Shown piece after piece: positions 53,581 to 60,813 of a DNA stretch of 64,000 nucleotides. The notes below the pieces were generated by a model, which searched no databases, had not been told where the DNA came from, and worked only from the letters and a program-made list of their open reading frames with translations. The stretch is from a virus: IMG/VR virus record IMGVR_UViG_3300031474_000004, positions 1 to 64,000 of that record; one strand, 5' to 3'. Positions within the stretch are counted from its first letter, which is position 1, and each line of letters starts with the position of its first letter. The position numbers and the translations under genes were made by a program.

Positions 53581-53793
53581 ATGAAACTATCATTAAAACA
53601 ATTAAGAAACCTGATCAACGAAGAGATTAAATCAAAGAGCGGAGGGGTTCACCTTTCAACACTCGAATCAATCAATCCTCGTGCATACGAAGGATGGATT
53701 GAAATGCTCGTTGAAGATTGTAGTGATGAATTCATTGTTAACTCAAAGAAGGAAATTCGCGTCAAGACTCGTAATGGTGTTGGGAACCACTAA
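53581..53793 (+). CDS. Small protein with capsid-targeting-type N-terminus
   Basis: 70 aa. MKLSLKQLRNLINEEIKSKS has the shared tag (INE). The body LESINPRAYEGWIEMLVEDC is unrecognised. GGGAGA lies about 8 nt upstream, a Shine-Dalgarno-like start. Confidence 0.6.
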   Translation: MKLSLKQLRNLINEEIKSKSGGVHLSTLESINPRAYEGWIEMLVEDCSDEFIVNSKKEIRVKTRNGVGNH

Positions 53794-53892
53794 AAGGTCA
53801 CGGAAATGAGAAACCTTAACGTCCAAGTAGATTGACATAAGATTTAGAACGATAAAGCAGTAAAAAGCTTCATCTCTTAATAGGGAAGCAAG

Positions 53893-55218
53893 ATGGCAAA
53901 CAAGCAATTAAAAGGATCAGAATCGCCCGAGAAGTTCTTTAAAAGAATGACTCGTATCTTCAAGAGCGGCGTTCAGGTCAAGCGAAAGATTCGTGCTCAA
54001 GATACCGCCGTCGTCGTTGCCGATAAGACGAAATCGTCTGGAACGTTGCTGTTTCAGAAGTCGTTCTCTCCAACGTACGCTTCAATCACGAGCAATGCTT
54101 ACAACATCGCTGAGCGTCAAGTTCGTTACCAGGATTTTCAGCAGATGGAACAGACTGCTGAGATCGCTGCTGCCTTGGATCTATGGGCGGATGAATCTTC
54201 AAGTCCTGATGAACACGGGCGAGCTTTGCACATCTTTTCTGACAACGAGAAGATCAAGCAGGTTCTTGATGACCTGTTCTACAATCGATTGAACATCGAA
54301 TTCAACCTTAGAAGTTGGGTTCGATCATGTTGCAAGTTCGGTGACTTTTTTCTATTGAATGACGTGCATCCTACTGAGGGTGTCGTTCATGCGTACCCAA
54401 TTCCAGTCAATGAGATCGAACGCGAGGAAGGGTACGACCGCGATGATCCAATGGCGGTTCGCTTTCGCTGGGTCTCGCTTGGTAATAGGATCCTACAGAA
54501 CTGGGAAGTATCTCATTTCAGGTTGCTAGGAAATGATTCGTTCCTGCCATATGGTTGCTCGGTCATTGAAGCAGCAAGACGTGTGTGGCGTCAATTGATC
54601 CTCATTGAGGATGCGATGCTTGTCTACCGTGTCACAAGGGCACCCGAACGTCGAGTGTTCTACATCGATGTCGGTAACCTCCCAGCGAACGACATTCCTG
54701 CGTACGTTGAAGCTCAAAAGCAAGCGCTTCGAATGAATCAGGTGCTTGATTCACAGACGAGCCGGGTTGATCTTCGTTATAATCCACTTCCAGTACATAA
54801 GGATACACCAATTCCATTACTTGATGGAACGACGTTGACGATTGAGAATCTTTCGAACAAAATGAAGGAGAATTCCAATTGGACACCTTGGGTTTACTCG
54901 ATACAAGACAAGTCGCTTCGTATTGTTCCAGGTAAGGTCACCTGGTGCGATAGGAATTACGTTGCGAAGAAGCTGGTGAAGGTTTGGCTTGACAACGATT
55001 CGTACGTTCTCACCGCTCCAGAACACCCATTTGTGCTGAGGGATGGATCAAGCAAGAGAGCTGATGAGTTGGTGGTGGGTCAGGCTTTGATGCCATTTTA
55101 CAGGGAACTAAGTGTTTTTAAGGAAAAAGTTGATGGTACAGATGATTTAGACGGATATGAAAAAATTTATGATCCAAAAAACTCAAAGATTCGTTTATAC
55201 ACACCGTCGTGTTGCTGA
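53893..55218 (+). CDS. Portal protein (gp20-like), N-terminal extein plus first half of intein
   Basis: 441 codons. Residues 1-299 are a gp20-type portal (VRYQDFQQMEQTAEIAAALD, WEVSHFRLLGNDSFLPYGCS, RVFYIDVGNLP, SRVDLRYNPL). From codon 54790 the intein begins: HKDTPIPLLDGTTLTIENLS, then block B LTAPEHPFVLRDGS. The frame breaks in the A6 at 55176-55181; removing one A joins YDPKTQRFVYTHRRVAEILS to the next ORF. Confidence 0.85.
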   Translation: MANKQLKGSESPEKFFKRMTRIFKSGVQVKRKIRAQDTAVVVADKTKSSGTLLFQKSFSPTYASITSNAYNIAERQVRYQDFQQMEQTAEIAAALDLWADESSSPDEHGRALHIFSDNEKIKQVLDDLFYNRLNIEFNLRSWVRSCCKFGDFFLLNDVHPTEGVVHAYPIPVNEIEREEGYDRDDPMAVRFRWVSLGNRILQNWEVSHFRLLGNDSFLPYGCSVIEAARRVWRQLILIEDAMLVYRVTRAPERRVFYIDVGNLPANDIPAYVEAQKQALRMNQVLDSQTSRVDLRYNPLPVHKDTPIPLLDGTTLTIENLSNKMKENSNWTPWVYSIQDKSLRIVPGKVTWCDRNYVAKKLVKVWLDNDSYVLTAPEHPFVLRDGSSKRADELVVGQALMPFYRELSVFKEKVDGTDDLDGYEKIYDPKNSKIRLYTPSCC

Positions 55219-55963
55219 AATTTTATCTCAACCAATAACCTTACCCGAAGGAAATAATAATTGGGTAACTCATCATGTTGATTTTAACAGGTTAAATAAC
55301 GATCCTTCGAATTTATTGAGAATGGGAAATGTAGATCACTGGTATTTACATGCGTCTGAAATTACACGATACAATAAATCTGATCTTAAGAAAGAACGAA
55401 CATCAAAGAACAACATTGAACGAAATTCAGTTGGTGCCATGTCTTGGTACAACGGTTCGGATCTTCACAAGTCTCATAATGAGAATCGTAAGATCGGTCA
55501 ATTGAAAGATTGGGGAGATCAAGAAAAGAAAACTCAACGAAAGTTGAACATGCAATGGAAAATTCCGAACGAGATGATCGAGAAGATCAGTGATCTCATT
55601 CGAAAGGATCCAAAAATTTCTCGGGTTAAAATTCACGAAGAGATCAAGAATGATCAAGAATTGATGAACGCATTGATGTCGATTCAAACGCCTGCAAGAG
55701 ATGTTTCAAAGTTCAGTTATCAAGGCTGGATGTGCGAATTTCAACGAAGAGGTCAAGGTAATGGATTTACTCAAATTCGTGAAGCTGTGTTGAATTACAA
55801 GAATCACAAGGTTTCTAAGATTGAATTCTTGGACGTTGACGGCGAAGACGTCTATTGCATGACCGTTGTTGGTTCCGCCGGTGAAGACGATAGACACAAT
55901 TTTATGGTCCTCGGGTTGAATGAGGATGGATCTCAATCAGATTCTGGTGTTTCATTATGGAAC
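54790..55963 (+). other. Intein in the portal gene, with internal HNH endonuclease
   Basis: The exteins rejoin as RYNPL plus SVDEDYFIPIRGS, a normal gp20 order. The element is 1174 nt, that is 391 codons plus one base, matching the extra A at 55176-55181. N-terminal and B blocks, an HNH domain (WVTHHVDFNRLNNDPSNLLR), and C-terminal blocks F (VYCMTVVG...HNFMVLG) and G (ending in Asn before Ser+1) are all present. The first intein residue would be Pro (or Val), not Cys or Ser, and block F carries Cys in the usual Asp position, as in class 3 inteins. Confidence 0.75.
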
Positions 55964-57193
55964 AGTGTAGACGAAGATTATTTCATTCCTATTCGTGGAA
56001 GCGACACAGGTACCAAGATCGACACACTCGCTGCGGGGCAGAATACAGGAACCGTTGAAGACGTTGCTTACATTCAAAAGAAACTGTTCGCAGCCCTCAA
56101 GATTCCAAAGGCTTACCTTGGTTACGAAGAAGGTCTGAGTTCTAAGAGCACGTTGGCACAGATGGACATTCGATTCTCTCGTTCAGTCTCCGTAATTCAA
56201 CGCACATTCATTGCGGAACTGAATAAACTCGCAATCATTCACTTGTTCACGCTCGGATTTCAGAACGAGGATCTTGCTAACTTCACGTTGCACTTGTCTA
56301 ATCCGTCAACCGTCGCGGAGCAACAAAAGCTCGAACTTTGGCGGACCAGATTCGAAATTGGGGGTTCGTTACCCGAAGGTATGGGAACGAAGCAATTCGT
56401 TTACAAGACAATCTGGGGTCTCAATGACGATGAGATCGACCAGATCAACAACGACCGTGTCAAGGAAACCCTTGTGGATGCCACAATCGCTGCGATGGCA
56501 GAAGGTGGAGAAGCTTCCGGCCCCGGAGGCGGTGGAGGTGGTGGCGGGGGAGCACCTGCAGGTGGAGGATTCGATCTTGATGCCGGTGGCGAGGATGAGG
56601 ACATCTTTAGCGATGACGATGCAGGTGGAAGCGCGGATGATTCTGGTGGTGAGGATGAGATCCCTGACGAGGAGAACGCAGGTCCCGAACCTCTCGAGGA
56701 TGAGGATCCCGATTTGGAATTATTGACATCGAGCGATGATCAGGATGATCCCGAGACGTTCAAGATTCCTTCAATGAGGGATTCACCCGTGAAGGTTGCA
56801 AAGCAACTGCAGAAATCGCTTTACAACAGATCACGTCATCGTACACATGGTCCATCAAAGACTCACATGCCCGACTTTCTAGGCATGGTGAACAACAAAC
56901 GTCGCGAAGATACAATGAACGACCCGTACGATACGAATGCAATGAAGGCACTTATCACGAATCCGTTCGGTGAATCAATTCGCAGGCCAAATGCGATATT
57001 GACGAATGATATCATGAGTGCGTTGAACAACATGAAACGTGAACACGATTCCGATCGTGTCGCAAAAGGTGGTACGTTGTTGTTGAATGAAGGTGATGAA
57101 GGTGTCGAAATTGAACTTGACGACTCGACGTCTGATGACGATGAACTATCGTTGCAAGAACAAGTATTCCATAATGAAAGAGAAGAAGAATAA
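55157..57193 (+). CDS. Second half of intein plus portal protein C-terminal extein
   Basis: 678 codons; the first about 269 are intein (HNH and blocks F/G), the rest portal (SVDEDYFIPIRGSDTGTKID, AALKIPKAYLGYEEGLSSKS, LNKLAIIHLFTLGF). The portal tail has a long Gly-rich and acidic stretch (GPGGGGGGGGGAPAGGGFDL, then DDD/EEE-rich), unusual for gp20, which may be a flexible linker inside the capsid. The ATG at 55157 is not a real start. Confidence 0.82.
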   Translation: MKKFMIQKTQRFVYTHRRVAEILSQPITLPEGNNNWVTHHVDFNRLNNDPSNLLRMGNVDHWYLHASEITRYNKSDLKKERTSKNNIERNSVGAMSWYNGSDLHKSHNENRKIGQLKDWGDQEKKTQRKLNMQWKIPNEMIEKISDLIRKDPKISRVKIHEEIKNDQELMNALMSIQTPARDVSKFSYQGWMCEFQRRGQGNGFTQIREAVLNYKNHKVSKIEFLDVDGEDVYCMTVVGSAGEDDRHNFMVLGLNEDGSQSDSGVSLWNSVDEDYFIPIRGSDTGTKIDTLAAGQNTGTVEDVAYIQKKLFAALKIPKAYLGYEEGLSSKSTLAQMDIRFSRSVSVIQRTFIAELNKLAIIHLFTLGFQNEDLANFTLHLSNPSTVAEQQKLELWRTRFEIGGSLPEGMGTKQFVYKTIWGLNDDEIDQINNDRVKETLVDATIAAMAEGGEASGPGGGGGGGGGAPAGGGFDLDAGGEDEDIFSDDDAGGSADDSGGEDEIPDEENAGPEPLEDEDPDLELLTSSDDQDDPETFKIPSMRDSPVKVAKQLQKSLYNRSRHRTHGPSKTHMPDFLGMVNNKRREDTMNDPYDTNAMKALITNPFGESIRRPNAILTNDIMSALNNMKREHDSDRVAKGGTLLLNEGDEGVEIELDDSTSDDDELSLQEQVFHNEREEE

Positions 57194-57195
57194 TT

Positions 57196-58071
57196 ATGAG
57201 CAACGTCATGACATCGTCAAAACATAACAAGCGCAGAAACGTTCTTCTCGTATACGAGTTCCTGACTCGCCACGTCTCAGCGGGTCTTGTCGAAGGCAAC
57301 AATGCTAAGTCTTCCAAGGCATTAAAAATACTGAAAAAGTCATTCAAACAAGGAACCGAACTTTACAATGAGTTCAGGGTGATGAATGCTCTTGCTAAGA
57401 CAACCGTCACATCAGAGGCTGTTGCCTGCTCGATCATGAATGAAGCAAAAGTTGCTGTGAAAAAACACGATGTCGCAAAGCTCGACCGCGAAAAGTCTCA
57501 CCTGATCAGGAACATCAACCACTCGTTGAACGATGCAACGTTCTTTGATCAACACGTTAGCGAGTACAAGACGTACGCGACGATGCAGGTACTCTTTAAC
57601 GAGTGGCGAAACAAGAATCCCGACATTGCGACGCTTGCGTCCCACGAGGATTCACTTGTCAAATGGTTGACGAAAGAGAAAACTGAGACGGGCGAATCAA
57701 CGCTTTCCGAGAATTCACCCGGTACGAATCGTTTGCTGATGAAGATCATGATGACAAAGCTGAACGAGAAGTACTCTGGAACGTTATCGTCCGAGCAAAA
57801 GGATCTAATTCGCGATTACGTTTGGTCAACATCAACGGATGATCCAGAACGCATTCGTGTCAAGCTAAACGAGGTGAAGTCGCAACTATCAACGTCAATC
57901 GGTGCTTGCATCTCCGAGAATTCCGGTAACGAGCACATGTTGAATCAATTGAACGATGTTCGAACGAAACTGATCAATGAGGATGTTTCTGAGATCAACG
58001 ATGGTATCGTGACTCGATTCATGCAATACCTGAAACTCAATGATGAGTTTAACACAAAGGACGAAAAATGA
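57196..58071 (+). CDS. Conserved head-module protein
   Basis: 291 aa, helical throughout. NKRRNVLLVYEFLTRHVSAG near the start, and regions rich in Asn/Lys/Glu. It lies between portal and protease, where T4 has core genes gp67/gp68, but I see no specific similarity to them. It may be a core or connector-associated protein. Coupled (ATGA) to the next gene. Confidence 0.65.
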   Translation: MSNVMTSSKHNKRRNVLLVYEFLTRHVSAGLVEGNNAKSSKALKILKKSFKQGTELYNEFRVMNALAKTTVTSEAVACSIMNEAKVAVKKHDVAKLDREKSHLIRNINHSLNDATFFDQHVSEYKTYATMQVLFNEWRNKNPDIATLASHEDSLVKWLTKEKTETGESTLSENSPGTNRLLMKIMMTKLNEKYSGTLSSEQKDLIRDYVWSTSTDDPERIRVKLNEVKSQLSTSIGACISENSGNEHMLNQLNDVRTKLINEDVSEINDGIVTRFMQYLKLNDEFNTKDEK

Positions 58072-58304
58072 AGATTGAACAATTAAGACGTCAGATTCGT
58101 AAAATCATCATCACTGAGGATCATCGTTCCGCCGCAACGGTTCCTCCAAAGTTTGCAAGCAGCGAGCTCGACGATGATGCTCCCGGAAGTCGACCTGAAC
58201 TCGATCGTGAGGAACTCCTGAGAAAAGCAAAGAAATGCCGGACAGAGGCAAAACGGTTACTCGCTCAGGCTGAAGAATACGAACATCTCGCGAAGAAGGC
58301 TTGA
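58068..58304 (+). CDS. Small protein with capsid-targeting-type N-terminus
   Basis: 78 aa. MKIEQLRRQIRKIIITEDHR: helix then ITE. The C-terminus is a Lys/Arg/Glu helix (LLRKAKKCRTEAKRLLAQAE) resembling small scaffold/core proteins. Predicted prohead core or internal protein. Confidence 0.62.
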   Translation: MKIEQLRRQIRKIIITEDHRSAATVPPKFASSELDDDAPGSRPELDREELLRKAKKCRTEAKRLLAQAEEYEHLAKKA

Positions 58305-58311
58305 TAAGACA

Positions 58312-58710
58312 ATGAACGGATCGAATCTTTTGCGTAAATTCATTTGTGAAGCAATCAGCGACAGCGTTCGTGAACGTGCGAACGGATTCATTGACGAGGC
58401 TGTTCAACTTTCGAACGACATCGCGGAAGGTGACAAACATTCTATCAAGCAACTTCAGCACGTTGCAAAGGAAATGGAAAGCTTGACGAGCTTTTTCAAG
58501 CGAAACGATGAATTGATGAACACGGCATTCAATCGTTTGCTCGAACAGGTGAACAAGATGGTGAAGATGACGAGCTTTTGGAATCGTCCACTTGCGATTG
58601 GAAAGCAAGCGTACTTTGAGAAGTTGAACGATCAAGCTGCGAACATCGAACACGAAGCATCGATCACGAAACATTTAATGGAGAAGGTGAAGAAACACAA
58701 GGTCTGGTGA
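58312..58710 (+). CDS. Helical core/internal-type protein with candidate targeting site
   Basis: 132 aa. MNGSNLLRKFICEAISDSVR: ICE followed by Ala is a good T4-type cleavage site, close to the IPIII form FIAE-A. The body is helical and basic. Directly upstream of the protease gene. Confidence 0.62.
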   Translation: MNGSNLLRKFICEAISDSVRERANGFIDEAVQLSNDIAEGDKHSIKQLQHVAKEMESLTSFFKRNDELMNTAFNRLLEQVNKMVKMTSFWNRPLAIGKQAYFEKLNDQAANIEHEASITKHLMEKVKKHKVW

Positions 58711-58753
58711 AACTCACAATGATTGATGTGCATCGTTAAATTTTCGTTTCGTA

Positions 58754-58759
58754 CATAAT
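58754..58759 (+). promoter_or_regulatory. -10-like box before the protease gene
   Basis: CATAAT ends 8 nt before the ATG at 58768; no strong Shine-Dalgarno. Confidence 0.3.
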
Positions 58760-58767
58760 TACTTGTT

Positions 58768-59370
58768 ATGAACGAGCAACGGATCATCACATCATACGAG
58801 GATTTCACCCCCGAAGTTATCACAGAAGCCATTACGGGAACTGATAGAAAAAAGATGATTCTTAAGGGAATTCTTCAGCGTTCGGATAGTGTCAACCAGA
58901 ACGGCAGGATCTATACGAGAGCGATACTTGAGCGCGAGATCAGGAATTACCAGAAGTTCATTCTTGAAAATCGAGCATTGGGAGAACTTGATCATCCGTC
59001 CGAAAGTGTTGTTGAACTTAAGAATGTTTCGCACATCGTGCGTAAAGCTGAGATGGATGACAAGGGAGTCGTTACCGGTTTGATTGAATTGTTAGACACC
59101 CCTTGCGGGAAGATTGCACAGAGCTTGGTCGAAAGCGGTGTAAAAATTGGCATCTCATCACGTGGAGTGGGGTCAACAACAAAGAAAGGGGACTATCAAG
59201 AGGTCTCTTCCGACTACATTCTCATATGTTTTGACCTCGTCGTAGACCCAAGTACCCCCAATGCGTTCATGATCCCAGAAGGTAGAAAAATTTCTACAAA
59301 GGAATATGAAAAAATTCTAACTCGTTCTGATCGCCTCTCTAGGCTGATGAACGAGATTCTGATCAAGTGA
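58768..59370 (+). CDS. Prohead core protease (T4 gp21-like, family S77)
   Basis: 200 aa. KMILKGILQRSDSVNQNGRI, LGELDHPSESVVELKNVSHI (catalytic His), ISSRGVGS (catalytic Ser) and YILICFDLVVDPSTPNAFM are gp21 hallmarks. The N-terminus has VITEAIT, a self-cleavage type site (ITE-A). It processes scaffold, capsid and internal proteins at (I/L)xE sites, which ties it to the tagged proteins in this window. Confidence 0.9.
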   Translation: MNEQRIITSYEDFTPEVITEAITGTDRKKMILKGILQRSDSVNQNGRIYTRAILEREIRNYQKFILENRALGELDHPSESVVELKNVSHIVRKAEMDDKGVVTGLIELLDTPCGKIAQSLVESGVKIGISSRGVGSTTKKGDYQEVSSDYILICFDLVVDPSTPNAFMIPEGRKISTKEYEKILTRSDRLSRLMNEILIK

Positions 59371-59476
59371 TCGAAGTGAGATTCACGCTATCTGATGTTT
59401 CGACGTTGACGTCGAATGAATTCTCGTTCACCTGATTGGGGGAAATTAGTACACTCTCAAAGAACGTTCGTGTGCA

Positions 59477-59806
59477 TTACGGAATGCGTGAGTTGCATTC
59501 CTTCGCCTTTCGTCGCTTGATGACGATTGGTGATTCCTTCACGTCAATGACGTGTGAGCTGATTCTGAACGAGGTTCGATTCGTTGAAGCTTGAAAACAT
59601 TCGTGCTTCGCATCACATGTGCAACGAATGTACGATCCCTGATAAGAAACACGATCGAATCCATCGCCATCAGTCGACATTCCAATTCGAGACGTCCATT
59701 CGAGCTTTCCACCTAATCCGCAATGAGGATTGAACGATTCGGAACGAGCTAGTATGTCGTACAAATCGAACGTTCGTGCTGTAGTATTACGCGTTTTGAA
59801 TGCCAT
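59477..59806 (-). CDS. Hypothetical protein, 109 aa
   Basis: MAFKTRNTTARTFDLYDILA; ends basic. Has CTCDAKHEC, a possible metal site. An extended -10 (TGTTACAAT, minus strand 59816-59824) ends 9 nt before the ATG, which supports expression. The 106 bases between it and the protease stop show no feature. Confidence 0.5.
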   Translation of the reverse strand: MAFKTRNTTARTFDLYDILARSESFNPHCGLGGKLEWTSRIGMSTDGDGFDRVSYQGSYIRCTCDAKHECFQASTNRTSFRISSHVIDVKESPIVIKRRKAKECNSRIP

Positions 59807-59815
59807 GAAAAGCTC

Positions 59816-59824
59816 ATTGTAACA
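59816..59824 (-). promoter_or_regulatory. Extended -10 of the 59806 gene
   Basis: Minus-strand TGTTACAAT, 9 nt before the ATG at 59806. Confidence 0.5.
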
Positions 59825-59833
59825 TGAAATCTT

Positions 59834-60049
59834 TCAAAGAACATGAAAGAACGTTGCATCTTGAAACGCGTAAATACTAACCGTTAGTACCCTGTTTTTC
59901 TTGTACACCGTCACGTATTCATTGACATGAGCAATGACTGTGAACATATCATGAAGCGCGAACATCTCGTAATCACTGATGGAGGATGACCATATCTGAA
60001 TTTTTCTCAGAACGTAGTACATCTCGCCAGGCAAGAGCTTGTTCAACAA
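59834..60049 (-). CDS. Small PGD-motif family protein (PGE variant)
   Basis: 71 aa. MLNKLLPGEMYYVLRKIQIW, then MFTVIAHVNEYVTVYKKNRV. Non-ATG (TTG) start. Downstream of the HslV-like gene on the same strand with a 6-base gap, so both are probably on one message. Confidence 0.55.
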   Translation of the reverse strand: MLNKLLPGEMYYVLRKIQIWSSSISDYEMFALHDMFTVIAHVNEYVTVYKKNRVLTVSIYAFQDATFFHVL

Positions 60050-60055
60050 AGATTG

Positions 60056-60565
60056 TCACACGTGCAGGATCGTGAACGGCGGACGAACTGCCGCGTTGTT
60101 GATACATGAAACTTCAAGTGCCTGTTTAATTCTTGCCTCAGCATTCTTGATGCTTCCGTTCGAATGCATCGCACCCATTGCAAGATCTGCACCGGATCCC
60201 ATTGCATCGAAACCTTCTCGTGCTTCAGCAACTTGGTAATCCCCGTGAATTCCGAACAACTTTCCAGCGTGACCGACGAGAATGTCGGGCTGGAGATTAT
60301 CTTCCTTCAAGCAGGAACGTACGGAATCTACGAATTCGTTCACCAAGTACGTTGAAAGGTTACCTCCCTTGAACTTCGGAATCACCAATCGGTGTTGGAT
60401 CAACTGACCCATCCTGAAGCTACCGCAGAATCCAAAAATGAAGCCATCACGAACGAACACCTTCTTGTCATTTCGTGAGCGTTGTAGCATGTTGGAACTC
60501 GTTCCAGCACTGTCGCCACCAATGAAAACTTTACCCTTGCTTTCGAGCCCAATGATACAAGTCAT
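60056..60565 (-). CDS. HslV/proteasome-like Ntn-hydrolase protease
   Basis: 169 aa. MTCIIGLESKGKVFIGGDSA: Thr2 would become the N-terminal nucleophile after Met removal, followed by the GxxxxGGDS strand of HslV/proteasome beta subunits; Gly-rich GFDAMGSGADLAMGAMHSNG matches the FxAIGSGxxxAxGAL motif of the family. No HslU-like ATPase is seen in this window. It may act with a host unfoldase or by itself. An extended -10 (TGGTATCAT) precedes it. Confidence 0.72.
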   Translation of the reverse strand: MTCIIGLESKGKVFIGGDSAGTSSNMLQRSRNDKKVFVRDGFIFGFCGSFRMGQLIQHRLVIPKFKGGNLSTYLVNEFVDSVRSCLKEDNLQPDILVGHAGKLFGIHGDYQVAEAREGFDAMGSGADLAMGAMHSNGSIKNAEARIKQALEVSCINNAAVRPPFTILHV

Positions 60566-60571
60566 GCTAGT

Positions 60572-60580
60572 ATGATACCA
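60572..60580 (-). promoter_or_regulatory. Extended -10 of the HslV-like gene
   Basis: Minus-strand TGGTATCAT, 6 nt before the ATG at 60565. Confidence 0.5.
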
Positions 60581-60811
60581 CTATTTCTTTTGACGTATCA
60601 CGAACGTTGCCCCGTCAATTTTATCCCGTTCGTTGTAGCAAATTTTTCTCGTACAGGTGGGATGGTTGTTCATGAAGTTGATGTGAAGATCGTAACCAGT
60701 ACCGAGCTTACCGGTTGCATTCGTAATTACGACACTTAAAACCAACGATTGGTTACCGTGAACGACCCTTGAGACTAGCAAATCTCCGGGATAAAGGTGT
60801 GAATAAAGCAT
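60581..60811 (-). CDS. Small PGD-motif family protein
   Basis: 76 aa from ATG 60811. MLYSHLYPGDLLVSRVVHGN, then SLVLSVVITN and YDLHINFMNN. A TATATT box lies 5 nt before the ATG, inside the end of the endonuclease gene. Contains two Cys (CTRKIC). Confidence 0.6.
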   Translation of the reverse strand: MLYSHLYPGDLLVSRVVHGNQSLVLSVVITNATGKLGTGYDLHINFMNNHPTCTRKICYNERDKIDGATFVIRQKK

Positions 60812-60813
60812 TG

